Source: Negativicutes bacterium (GTDB lineage Bacteria; Bacillota; Negativicutes; Sporomusales; JAOACF01). From it: a DNA stretch of 33,162 nucleotides. The DNA lies in NCBI GenBank assembly GCA_026417995.1, contig JAOACF010000014.1, forward strand, positions 1-33,162, given 5' to 3'. The translations under genes and the position numbers were made by a program. Below the pieces are notes generated by a model. The model ran no database searches. It worked only from the letters and a program-made list of their open reading frames with translations, and was not told the origin of the DNA. This document shows, one piece after another, positions 16,612 through 24,291 of the stretch (within the stretch, counting starts at the first letter, position 1; each line of letters opens with the position of its first letter).

Positions 16612-17284
16612 GCCGCGTCTTCTCCTCACATAACTTCAGGATTGTCTGAACAGCGCCCTCTATCGACAATTCAGTAGTATCAACAAGCACCGCATCCTTA
16701 GCCCTCACCAGTGGCGCAAGTTCACGCTTGCAGTCCATATCGTCGCGACAGCGGATATCATCTTTTAGCTGTTCTAAATCAACGGCATATCCCTTTTCTT
16801 TTAACTCCAACCAACGCCGCTTTGCCCGTTCTTCAATTGATGCAGTTAAAAATATCTTTATATCGGCATCCGGCAACACATACGTGCCAATGTCACGTCC
16901 GTCTAAGACTACCCCGCCGTCCCTGGCCAGTTCCCGCAGCAGACGGGTCATGGCCTCACGTACGCCGGCAATCTGGGCAACAGCCGACACCATGCCGGTT
17001 ACTTCCGGCGACCGAATATCGCCGGTCACCTCGGTATCATCGACAAATACCCGGGTCTTGCCGTCAATATAGGCAAGTCTGAGATCAATTGTCTCGGCAA
17101 TAGCAATAATTTCCATCGCCGCGTTGCTGGTCAGGCCGCACGAGATCGCTTTCCAGGTTACTGCGCGGTACATAGCGCCTGTATCTAGGTAAATATAGCC
17201 CAGCCGCCGGGCGACGATTTGCGCTACCGTGCTTTTTCCCGCGCCTGCCGGGCCGTCAATCGCAATTGTCAGTTTCTGGGTCAT
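16604..17284 (-). CDS. cmk: Cytidylate kinase
   Basis: Cmk phosphorylates CMP and dCMP with ATP, feeding CTP for nucleic acid and phospholipid synthesis. The 226-residue protein starts MTQKLTIAIDGPAGAGKST, with a P-loop at residues ~10-17. The substrate-binding DGRDIGTYVLPDADIKIFL and RAKRRW segments are intact. The start at ATG 17284 has GGAGG nine bases upstream; the six extra residues of the track ORF are not supported. It overlaps the end of aroA by 29 bases, indicating tight coupling, and its stop overlaps plsC. cmk next to an S1-protein gene and fni is a conserved Firmicute order, here interrupted by lytSR-cstA. Confidence 0.97.
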   Translation of the reverse strand: MTQKLTIAIDGPAGAGKSTVAQIVARRLGYIYLDTGAMYRAVTWKAISCGLTSNAAMEIIAIAETIDLRLAYIDGKTRVFVDDTEVTGDIRSPEVTGMVSAVAQIAGVREAMTRLLRELARDGGVVLDGRDIGTYVLPDADIKIFLTASIEERAKRRWLELKEKGYAVDLEQLKDDIRCRDDMDCKRELAPLVRAKDAVLVDTTELSIEGAVQTILKLCEEKTRRV

Positions 17285-18596
17285 GGTCAAGCGCCTCCAC
17301 ACAGTTCGTGAGTCGGTTCAGTTCTTCAAAAAACCGCGGATAAGAAATTGCAACACAGCCAGGATCGCTGATGGATGCTCCTCCACCCGTTACGCCGGCT
17401 ACAGCTAAGGACATGGCAATGCGATGATCGTCATGCGAATAACAATCCCCATAACCCAGCTTTTGCGGACCATTAATAATCAAACCGTCAGGCGTCTCAA
17501 TTATGGCAGCGCCTAAACGTGCAAACTCCTGCGCAATGGCTTTTAGCCGGTCAGTCTCTTTAACCCGAAGTTCTTCCGCGCCGGCAATGACCGTTTTGCC
17601 TTTCGCCGCCAGCGCCGCTACGGCCAAGACGGGTATTTCGTCGATCAACCGAGGCATGATGTCGGCGCCAATGCTTGTCCCGACAAGATCAGCCGATTTA
17701 ACGACAAGATCGGCAACGAGCTCGCCAGCGCTCTCTCGGCGATTAACCACTGTGATATTGGCACCCATGGCACGAAGCACGTCGAGAATGCCAGTCCGGG
17801 TTGGGTTAACACCTACGTTGCGAAGGTATAACTCGCTGCCCGGAACAATGGTGGCAGCAACCAGCCAAAACGCCGCCGAGCTAATATCCCCGGGAACTTC
17901 CAGTACATCCGGAGGGTCTAACTCCTTGCCCGGATATATGGTAACTGTGGTGCCCTCCTGGCGAATATCAACCCCAAACGCCTGGAGCATAAGTTCGGTA
18001 TGATCCCTTGATTTGACTGGCTCGCTCACGCTTGTCGGTTCTTCGGCATACAGACCGGCTAACAATACTGCCGACTTAATCTGCGCGCTGGCCACCGGTG
18101 AGGCATAGGAAATCCCCTTGATTCGCTCTGCCGGTAAAATAGCAAGCGGTGCATATTTGTCTTGTTGCCGCCCCTTGATGCGGCAGCCCATCTGTGACAG
18201 AGGCTGGATTACCCGCCCCATCGGCCTGTGCCGGAGAGAATTATCCCCGGTCATTATGCTAAAAAAAGACTGGCCCCCCAAAATGCCGGACATCAGCCGC
18301 ATAGTTGTTCCTGAATTGCCGGCATCCAGAACAGCATTAGGCTCTTTGAGCCCCCGCAGGCCATTACCGGTGATTACGATGTCTCCGTCCGGCTGCGAGA
18401 CAATTGTTACACCCAGAGCGCGCATGCATTCCAACGTGGAACAGCAATCAGCGGCAAGTAAAAAATTGCGGATGATCACCGGTTTTTGGGCCAAGCCCGC
18501 TAACATCACGGCCCGGTGCGAAATAGACTTGTCGCCGGGTATGAAAACTTCGCCGCGCAAAGCCCGCCCAGGACGCACGGTAACTCTTTTGCTCAT
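17256..18596 (-). CDS. aroA: 3-phosphoshikimate 1-carboxyvinyltransferase (EPSP synthase)
   Basis: AroA joins phosphoenolpyruvate to shikimate 3-phosphate, the sixth step of the shikimate pathway. The 446-residue protein has the N-terminal GDKSISHRA, the PEP-binding DAGNSGTTMRLM, and the C-terminal LRVKETDRL and DDHRIAMSLA motifs. The GNSGTTMR variant corresponds to the class II type seen in many Gram-positive bacteria, as opposed to the GNAGTAMR form of E. coli. The ATG at 18596 has GGGAAGG seven bases upstream. It is preceded by a 107-base gap with two very short open reading frames (see findings) and a weak promoter-like pair. No other shikimate gene is within the window. Confidence 0.97.
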   Translation of the reverse strand: MSKRVTVRPGRALRGEVFIPGDKSISHRAVMLAGLAQKPVIIRNFLLAADCCSTLECMRALGVTIVSQPDGDIVITGNGLRGLKEPNAVLDAGNSGTTMRLMSGILGGQSFFSIMTGDNSLRHRPMGRVIQPLSQMGCRIKGRQQDKYAPLAILPAERIKGISYASPVASAQIKSAVLLAGLYAEEPTSVSEPVKSRDHTELMLQAFGVDIRQEGTTVTIYPGKELDPPDVLEVPGDISSAAFWLVAATIVPGSELYLRNVGVNPTRTGILDVLRAMGANITVVNRRESAGELVADLVVKSADLVGTSIGADIMPRLIDEIPVLAVAALAAKGKTVIAGAEELRVKETDRLKAIAQEFARLGAAIIETPDGLIINGPQKLGYGDCYSHDDHRIAMSLAVAGVTGGGASISDPGCVAISYPRFFEELNRLTNCVEALDHDPETDNCD

Positions 18597-18703
18597 GCTT
18601 TATCCTTCCCTCATCTTTTGCCAAAAAGCAATCATAAATTTTATAAATTGTATACTTTCACCAATTTCGCATAAACTCCTCCCTGCCCGGAAGCACTTGC
18701 AGA

Positions 18704-19216
18704 TTATTTAAACTTAACCCTTCCTATCGGTACGCTCCTTCGGTCCTGTACATCGATTACCAGTCCATCCATGGGAGCTACCAGCTCTGAGTTAGGAACA
18801 CTGACAATCAGTTGCGCTTGCCCGTCAAAGTAATTTGCATCAATTTCGATATAGTCGCCATCGTATATGGCAAATTTAAGATCGCCGCGAGCGAAATCGC
18901 CGACAGATTGTCCGTTCACCGTCGCGTAAATATAGGGTGAAGTTTGTGGACGAATCAGCCTGAGAACGATTACTCTGCTCTCACGCAGCGATTTTAGCGG
19001 GCTAACTGCCATTGCTTCGCTTTTTTCACTGACGGTGAGCGGCTGTACTGCATAGAGAGGCGAATTCCTCGCAACCGTCTCGCCTTCCAGTTTGTCGATG
19101 CGCGATACATAATGCCGTGTCGTATCTTTAATAAATAAAAGTTGTATAATCATTAGGACGCTGAGCAGCAACGCCGCCAGCTTGAGAAGGATTTTTTCTC
19201 CAGTCGCAATCCACAT
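18704..19216 (-). CDS. Membrane-anchored protein of unknown function
   Basis: I do not recognise this 170-residue protein. Residues ~8-30 form a single hydrophobic helix (ILLKLAALLLSVLMIIQLLF) preceded by a short charged N terminus, so it is probably anchored with the rest outside the membrane. A short linker region (35-70) is followed by a beta-rich C-terminal domain with phrases such as YIYATVNGQSVGDF and YDGDYIEIDANYFDG that look like a small all-beta fold with a repeated hydrophobic/aspartate pattern. The start ATG has a GGTGG site. It lies between an HI0933-type flavoprotein (58-base gap) and aroA (107-base gap), all in one direction with no terminator between them. No function can be assigned. 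Confidence 0.7.
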   Translation of the reverse strand: MWIATGEKILLKLAALLLSVLMIIQLLFIKDTTRHYVSRIDKLEGETVARNSPLYAVQPLTVSEKSEAMAVSPLKSLRESRVIVLRLIRPQTSPYIYATVNGQSVGDFARGDLKFAIYDGDYIEIDANYFDGQAQLIVSVPNSELVAPMDGLVIDVQDRRSVPIGRVKFK

Positions 19217-19274
19217 TGAAATTCCACCTGCCTAATAGGCTATCTAGTCTATTATGCACTGGCGGTTTCCATAT

Positions 19275-20513
19275 TTATACTGAGGCTGCATGCCTGCCGG
19301 CCACATAACCGCTGGAAAAGGCGGCCTGGAGGTTGTACCCGCCGGTATATCCGTCAATATCCAACACCTCGCCTGCAAAATAGAGACTAGCAACCAGCTT
19401 GGATTCCATTGTGGAAGGGTTAACCTCCTTAGTGCTGACCCCGCCTGCAGTGACAATGGCTTCGCTTACCGGACGGGTCTTGGTAATCGCAAGCGTAAAC
19501 CGAGTAATAGTTTCTAATAAACGAAGCCGCTCCGACTTGGTAATTTGGTGCACCGGTTTATCTGGGTCCAAAAAGGATAAATCAATAACGGTGTCAATCA
19601 TTTTGGCTGGCAAGAGATCGCCCAGCGCGTTTTTCAGCGCCTTGCGCGCATATTTCTCAAAATCGCGCTGAATCCGCTTGTCCAGTATTTCCGGTGTTAA
19701 AGCCGGCTTTAAATTTATGGTAACAATAACTTCCTTTTGTTTATCTAAGAGCGGCGCGACATATTTGCTGAGCGAGAGTATGATCGGCCCGGAAATTCCG
19801 AAATGTGTGAATAACATTTCACCGAAGTCCGCTGCAACCTTTTTTCCTTCGCTGTACACTGTGGCCTCGACGTTTCTCAGCGATAACCCCTGCAGGTCGG
19901 CAATCCAGTCTTCTGCGACCTCCAGCGGTACCAGCGAGGGTTTAATGTCCACAATGGTATGACCGACTTGCTTCGCCATGATGTATCCGTCACCGGAAGA
20001 GCCTGTTCCGGGATAGGACATACCGCCGGTGGCAACAACGACTGCATCCGCCAAATATCGGCGTCCGGCCTTGTCAACCGCGCCCCGTACGAGGCCATTC
20101 TCAACCAGCAGCCGTCGTGCCGGACAGTTGAGCAGCACTTCGACGCCCAGCTCTTTCAAACTCCGCTCAAAAGCAACCACCACATCACGCGCCTTGTCAC
20201 TGGCCGGAAAAACGCGGCCGCCGCGTTCCACTTTGGTCTCGACACCATTAGCTCGCAAAAACTCAATCAGATCCTGGTTGGTAAAACTGCGGAGCGCGCT
20301 ATTAAGAAAACGGCCGTTGCCGGGGATATTCCTGATGATTTCAGGAATATCGGCAATATTGGTAAGGTTGCAGCGCCCCTTTCCCGTAATCAGCAGTTTC
20401 CGTCCCACTGACGGCATTTTCTCCAGCAGGACAACCTTGCCGCCATGTGCGGCTGCGCTGACGGCGGCCATTAATCCTCCTGCCCCGCCGCCTATGATCA
20501 ATACCTGTTTCAC
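19275..20513 (-). CDS. HI0933/YhiN-family FAD-dependent oxidoreductase
   Basis: This 412-residue flavoprotein belongs to the HI0933-like family (also annotated as aminoacetone oxidase family or YhiN). The FAD dinucleotide-binding motif IGGGAGGLMAA is at residues 6-16, followed by the diagnostic GKGRCNLTN and, near the C terminus, the TAGGVSTKEVNPSTMESK and YTGGYNLQAAFSSGYVAGR FAD-contact segments. The physiological reaction of the family is not established. The start is GTG at 20513 with GGGG about ten bases upstream. It follows the rluB terminator and probably heads the operon running through aroA to lytR, although I see no clear promoter in the short gap. Confidence 0.9.
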   Translation of the reverse strand: MKQVLIIGGGAGGLMAAVSAAAHGGKVVLLEKMPSVGRKLLITGKGRCNLTNIADIPEIIRNIPGNGRFLNSALRSFTNQDLIEFLRANGVETKVERGGRVFPASDKARDVVVAFERSLKELGVEVLLNCPARRLLVENGLVRGAVDKAGRRYLADAVVVATGGMSYPGTGSSGDGYIMAKQVGHTIVDIKPSLVPLEVAEDWIADLQGLSLRNVEATVYSEGKKVAADFGEMLFTHFGISGPIILSLSKYVAPLLDKQKEVIVTINLKPALTPEILDKRIQRDFEKYARKALKNALGDLLPAKMIDTVIDLSFLDPDKPVHQITKSERLRLLETITRFTLAITKTRPVSEAIVTAGGVSTKEVNPSTMESKLVASLYFAGEVLDIDGYTGGYNLQAAFSSGYVAGRHAASV

Positions 20514-20555
20514 GCTCGTATCCCCGCCATTCGTAGATAGTGCCGTAAGCCAAGA

Positions 20556-20584
20556 AGACCCTTATCCCCTAAGGGAAAGGGTCT
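20556..20584 (-). terminator. Intrinsic terminator of the redox-module/rluB unit
   Basis: An 8-bp stem (AGACCCTT with AAGGGTCT) is extended, past a one-base bulge, by TCCC-CTAA-GGGA. On the minus strand it is followed by the pyrimidine-rich TCTTCTT, a weaker U tract than elsewhere. The TAG stop of rluB (20583-20585) overlaps the base of the stem. Confidence 0.75.
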
Positions 20585-21305
20585 ATCTTTTTATTAATTC
20601 TTTTAGTCGAGCGACTTCACTCGCGGTCAAATGCCGGTACTGGCCGCGCCGGACGCCGGTTAAGTCTAGAAAAGCAAAGCGTGAGCGCTTGAGTTGTTTG
20701 ACCGGATGGCCGACTGCTTCGCACATCCGGCGAACCTGGCGGTTTTTCCCTTCGTGAATGACAATCTCCAGCGCTGTTACGTCGCGTTCGGCATCGTATT
20801 CTAATACCTTCACCTGTGCCGGTGCAGTCATGCCGTCTGCGAGCTTTACACCTTTTCGCAGTTGCGTAAGCGCAGATGTGCCAGGCTGCCCTTTGACTTT
20901 AGCTATGTAGGTTTTCAAAATATGACGACTGGGATGAGTAAGGCCAAATGTCAATTCCCCGTCATTGGTCATGAGGAGTAGTCCCTCAGTATTATAGTCC
21001 AGTCTGCCAACGGGATACAACCGCTCTGGTACATCATTTACCAGCTCGGTAACCGTTTTCCGACCCTGCGGGTCAGAAACGGTTGTAACATAACCTTTAG
21101 GCTTGTTCAGCAGGATGTAGACACGCTTGTTCCTTGGCAGCGGCTTGCCGTTCACTGTTACCAAATCATTGGTGTCCACTTTCGCGCCCAACTCTTTCAC
21201 AATTTGTCCGTTGACCGCCACCCTGCCTTCCAGAATGAGTGCTTCTGCATGACGCCGGGATGCAACACCGGCATGACTAATTACTTTTTGAAGACGCTCG
21301 AGCAT
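20583..21305 (-). CDS. rluB: 23S rRNA pseudouridine synthase, RluB family
   Basis: RluB-type enzymes convert a specific uridine in helix 89/90-region 23S rRNA to pseudouridine. The 240-residue protein begins with an S4 RNA-binding domain (RLQKVISHAGVASRRHAEALI, residues 3-60) and has the catalytic motif GRLDYNTEGLLLMTNDGEL with its catalytic aspartate near residue 100. KNRQVRRMCEAVGHPV closes the fold. RluE/RluF/RsuA relatives share these motifs, but the length and lack of extensions fit RluB. The ATG start has GAGGTGAT upstream. It lies 45 bases after the flavin/Fe-S module with no terminator between, so it is likely co-transcribed. In Bacillus subtilis rluB follows spmB directly; here the redox module sits between them. 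Confidence 0.95.
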   Translation of the reverse strand: MLERLQKVISHAGVASRRHAEALILEGRVAVNGQIVKELGAKVDTNDLVTVNGKPLPRNKRVYILLNKPKGYVTTVSDPQGRKTVTELVNDVPERLYPVGRLDYNTEGLLLMTNDGELTFGLTHPSRHILKTYIAKVKGQPGTSALTQLRKGVKLADGMTAPAQVKVLEYDAERDVTALEIVIHEGKNRQVRRMCEAVGHPVKQLKRSRFAFLDLTGVRRGQYRHLTASEVARLKELIKR

Positions 21306-21350
21306 TTAAACGTATCACCTCATAGAGTAGTCGTCTGCTGCATCATATGG

Positions 21351-22328
21351 CTAAATAAAGCTGACAAAATCGGTTTGCACTTTACAGGTCCGGACGGTTT
21401 TGCCGCTGCGCGTCTCTTTGTCGCAACTGCCGCACACACCTTCGCCGCAGCACATGGTTGCATTATTGGTGGCTGCCATGGGCAAATTGAGATTTACGGC
21501 CTGCATAGCGCGAATAATTCCATAATGCTGGTCATCAGGCCCCGCGCTCACGACTAGATCAGGAGTATTGCCCGGTGCGACGATCAAGTCCTGCAGTCGC
21601 GCCAATCCTTCGCGCCGCATTGAATTTACTTTGATCACTTCGATGCCCCATTTGCTAAACTCTTCTTCGACGATGATTTTCCCAATTTTCCCGGGCGCCA
21701 CAATAGCAACGACCTTATTCTTATTCTCGCTTAACGCTTTGGCTATCAGCACCGCCGGGGGCTGACCCATGCCACCTGCCAACAGTACAATATAGCCTTC
21801 GGTAATTTTATCAATCCATGGCTGGCCAAATACACCGTTATAGTAAGGACCCTTCACTACCAAGGTTTGAAGTCCCTGTTCCAGAACGCGAGAAGATTTG
21901 GCACCGATAGCTTCGATTACTACTTCAATCTTTTCGTTTTCTACTGCCATAATTCCTACCGGAAACTTAAAAAACTCGGGATCATCCGATCGGCGCAGAA
22001 AGACAAAGGAACCAGGGCGGTTTAAACTTTCCGCCAATTCTGGCGGAACAAGCAGTTGTACCCGGCAGGTGTCTGGCGCAATTTCTTCCAGCCTGCTAAT
22101 CGGCGCTGCGACTTCGGTTCTGGTTTTGACATCATCCCAGTTCCATTTCTTATTAGTAGTAGACTGCCATGTTTTTTCGTTGAGTATGCAAACGCCCGTC
22201 CAGTTGCAGTTGCACACCTGTTCGCCACGCAGATGGCTGCAATAGACGCAATGGTTAACCTCTGCCAATATACAGGGACAATATGGAGAATTGATGTCGA
22301 TGCAGCGAGCCGGCAAACGATTTCTCAT
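21351..22328 (-). CDS. PyrK/sulfide dehydrogenase-like FAD/NAD-binding subunit with Cys-rich N terminus
   Basis: This 325-residue protein resembles the electron-transfer subunit of dihydroorotate dehydrogenase B and sulfide dehydrogenase: a flavin-binding barrel, an NAD-binding fold (LLAGGMGQPPAVLIAKAL) and a C-terminal cysteine cluster (MCCGEGVCGSC plus RTCK) expected to hold a 2Fe-2S centre. The N terminus is different: eight cysteines fall at residues 9, 17, 19, 27, 30, 39, 41 and 47, a layout I associate with an uncharacterised clostridial subfamily. The start at ATG 22328 has GGGGAGG upstream; the 28 extra track residues overlap the previous gene and are not used. It follows its FAD partner gene by 16 bases. 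There is no pyrD nearby, so a pyrimidine role is unlikely. Electron donor and acceptor are unknown. Confidence 0.8.
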   Translation of the reverse strand: MRNRLPARCIDINSPYCPCILAEVNHCVYCSHLRGEQVCNCNWTGVCILNEKTWQSTTNKKWNWDDVKTRTEVAAPISRLEEIAPDTCRVQLLVPPELAESLNRPGSFVFLRRSDDPEFFKFPVGIMAVENEKIEVVIEAIGAKSSRVLEQGLQTLVVKGPYYNGVFGQPWIDKITEGYIVLLAGGMGQPPAVLIAKALSENKNKVVAIVAPGKIGKIIVEEEFSKWGIEVIKVNSMRREGLARLQDLIVAPGNTPDLVVSAGPDDQHYGIIRAMQAVNLNLPMAATNNATMCCGEGVCGSCDKETRSGKTVRTCKVQTDFVSFI

Positions 22329-22344
22329 GACAGTTTTCCTCCCC

Positions 22345-23625
22345 TTATACCAGACATTGATTATAAATATCGCGAAGACCGCTCTGCTCCACTCGTGTTT
22401 GAATTTGCTCACGGTCTGTTGCGTAAAGACCGGTGGCCTTCATGCGCTCAAAGTAAACCGACCCGGAAAAAGTATAGCGTATTTTAAGCCCGTTCGGTGT
22501 ATGCATCTGCTCATGCACAAAGCTGATAATATCCCCCACGGCCAGCGTCCGCGGCAACTCCAGATACTGCATGTCGATACAACAGCGCACGGCGTTGTGA
22601 CCGGCTAACAACCCAGTGACAATAGCTTCGGTATGACCTACCATTACGCCGGATTTTTCGCCGCCGCAGAAAAGATTGTCGACGCCGTCTACTTTTAGGC
22701 TGTTATTACAAGGTGCAATAGCTAAGTACCGGACTGAATTCCCTTTACCGCCGGCATAAGGATCGGCAAAACGTGCGCTTTCAAACCCAGGAATGGTTCT
22801 TAGCTCTTCCAGCGGGAAAAATGATGTCATGAGTTTTGCGTGTCCTGTATCCAAAAGCACAAGGTTTGTGGCGTACTCATCAACCGCATACTGCGTGCAT
22901 GCCTTTTTACCCAGTGAATTTGTTTTTACCAATTCGTCGGGCAGCTTTACCACTACAACACCGGTAGCCTCCAGGATCCGCCGTATATCCTCGGAGAGTG
23001 AGTCTTTGGCCAGCTTGCAGGAGCCGCTCATGGCACCGCTAGATCCATCGGTTTTGCGTCCGGTGTATTCCTTGACGTCAGCCTTAGCGGTGATACTGAC
23101 CCGCGGGCCAAATGCCGGGCAGCGCAACACGCACATTGCACAGCCATTGCCGTACTTGAGACAGTTGCCCATCGGCCCTGCTGAACCGGTCGTATCGACA
23201 AACGCATCACCGTCAACCGTGTCGCCAGAATCAAGCACCACTGCCTGAATTTTCCTTCCCATTTTCACAACGTCGGTAACCCGGGACTGAAACAACAACT
23301 CCACGCCATAGTTTTTCAGAACACTTCTGACCAGAGGTTCGATAGTTGTAACATCATACAGCGAGGCATGATTATGTCCGGGAAAGCTAATATTCTTATG
23401 CCTGGTTTTCGCGTCCATGGCCACGAACAAGTCGCTGCCACCCATTGCGATCGCTTCCTCAGCAGCGGTATAACGCCCGTTGTTGCGAAAAATGCCGCCC
23501 ACAAGCCCGGTTCCTAATAATAAATCGGTTCGCTCGATAAGTGTAACCTGAGCCCCTGCTTTAGCCGCAGCGAGCGCCGCTGCGCATCCGGCCCAGCCAC
23601 CTCCTACAACCACCACTTTGATCAT
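22345..23625 (-). CDS. FAD-dependent oxidoreductase with internal CX6CX2CX3C motif
   Basis: This 426-residue flavoprotein starts MIKVVVVGGGWAGCAAALAAAKAG, a classic FAD-binding Rossmann motif, and ends its FAD domain with LFCGGEKSGVMVGHTEAIVTGLLAGHNA, reminiscent of the GidA/TrmFO and FAD_oxidored groups. Inserted after the first domain is GNCLKYGNGCAMCVLRCP, with cysteines at 155, 162, 165 and 169, a plausible 4Fe-4S ligand set. The start at ATG 23625 follows a GGGGGG-rich site; the longer track start is upstream in the leader. It is followed 16 bases later by the PyrK-like protein, and the two likely form one electron-transfer complex. The reaction is unknown to me. A pair of palindromes lies just upstream of the gene. 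Confidence 0.75.
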   Translation of the reverse strand: MIKVVVVGGGWAGCAAALAAAKAGAQVTLIERTDLLLGTGLVGGIFRNNGRYTAAEEAIAMGGSDLFVAMDAKTRHKNISFPGHNHASLYDVTTIEPLVRSVLKNYGVELLFQSRVTDVVKMGRKIQAVVLDSGDTVDGDAFVDTTGSAGPMGNCLKYGNGCAMCVLRCPAFGPRVSITAKADVKEYTGRKTDGSSGAMSGSCKLAKDSLSEDIRRILEATGVVVVKLPDELVKTNSLGKKACTQYAVDEYATNLVLLDTGHAKLMTSFFPLEELRTIPGFESARFADPYAGGKGNSVRYLAIAPCNNSLKVDGVDNLFCGGEKSGVMVGHTEAIVTGLLAGHNAVRCCIDMQYLELPRTLAVGDIISFVHEQMHTPNGLKIRYTFSGSVYFERMKATGLYATDREQIQTRVEQSGLRDIYNQCLV

Positions 23626-23650
23626 GGACTTCCCCCCACTCTCCGTATTC

Positions 23651-23680
23651 ACACTTTCAGTGTATTCATGCTAGCGTGAA
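23651..23680. promoter_or_regulatory. Palindrome pair upstream of the redox module (candidate operator)
   Basis: ACACT-TTC-AGTGT (23651-23663) is followed at once by the 16-base near-palindrome TTCATGCTAGCGTGAA (23665-23680), centred on GCTAGC with one mismatched pair. They lie 26-55 bases upstream of the FAD oxidoreductase start, where a promoter must lie because the spmB terminator is just beyond. This looks like a binding site for a dimeric regulator. No regulator gene is adjacent. Confidence 0.4.
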
Positions 23681-23703
23681 ATGCTACAGAAGGGAAATGA
23701 AAA

Positions 23704-23732
23704 GTGGCCGGAAACCTTTGGTCACCAGCCAC
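23704..23732 (-). terminator. Intrinsic terminator of spmA-spmB
   Basis: An 8-bp stem, GTGGCTGG with CCGGCCAC (one G-U pair), encloses a second small stem ACC-AAA-GGT and is followed on the minus strand by TTTTCATTT. It begins 16 bases beyond the spmB stop. Confidence 0.8.
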
Positions 23733-23748
23733 GAAAGATATTGCATCA

Positions 23749-24285
23749 TTAACCGAAAAGCATCCGGCAAACAATGATCGAACCGATAAAGCCCGTAAAA
23801 TCTCCGAGAAGCCCGACAAACAGCGAATAGCGAGGCTTAAAGACGCCTACCGCGCCAAAGTATACGGTAATGATATACAACGTGGTATCAGTACTGCCGA
23901 GAATGGTTGAGGCCATTTTTCCAATAAGCGAATCAGGGCCGAAGGAATTTAAAATTTCGGTTGTTAACCCCAGCGAACCTGTGCCGGAAATGGGACGCAT
24001 GATGGCTAACGGTGCTAAGTCCGGCGGTATGCCAAACGCCTCTAAAACCGGCCGGGCAACACCAATGCAAAAATCCATCGCTCCTGACGCACGGAAGATA
24101 TTAATGGCAACCAGCATAGCAATCAAAAACGGCATGATGCGAATCGCCGTATGGAAACCTTCCCCGGCGCCTTCTACAAATGTTTCATAAACCTTAACTT
24201 TGCGAAAATAGCCGATCAGCGGTATGAACAATAAAATCGCCGGAATTGCCAACTGTGATAACTCCTCGGTGATATCAGCAAACAT
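23749..24285 (-). CDS. spmB: Spore maturation protein B
   Basis: SpmB is a small integral membrane protein with the nucleoside-recognition (Gate) domain that, with SpmA and DacB, is needed for proper dehydration of the spore core. The 178-residue protein has about five hydrophobic segments, and the family stretches FRASGAMDFCIG, LAIMRPISGTGSLGL and GSTDTTLYIITVYFGAVG are easily recognised. The ATG start lies six bases past the spmA stop, with GGAGGT overlapping that stop region. It is the last gene before the 23704 terminator. The molecular substrate of the SpmA/SpmB pair is not known. Confidence 0.96.
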   Translation of the reverse strand: MFADITEELSQLAIPAILLFIPLIGYFRKVKVYETFVEGAGEGFHTAIRIMPFLIAMLVAINIFRASGAMDFCIGVARPVLEAFGIPPDLAPLAIMRPISGTGSLGLTTEILNSFGPDSLIGKMASTILGSTDTTLYIITVYFGAVGVFKPRYSLFVGLLGDFTGFIGSIIVCRMLFG

Positions 24286-24291
24286 ACGGCC

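Noticed and set aside
19244-19456. Minus-strand ORF overlapping the end of the HI0933-type gene, and the many plus-strand ORFs inside minus-strand genes
   Set aside because: They lie wholly within well-supported genes in other frames, lack ribosome binding sites and show no family motifs, so they are shadows.
22345-22412. Overlap between the PyrK-like track ORF (to 22412) and the FAD oxidoreductase
   Set aside because: The extra N-terminal residues of the track ORF are artificial; the ATG at 22328 has a strong ribosome binding site, giving a 16-base gap rather than an overlap.
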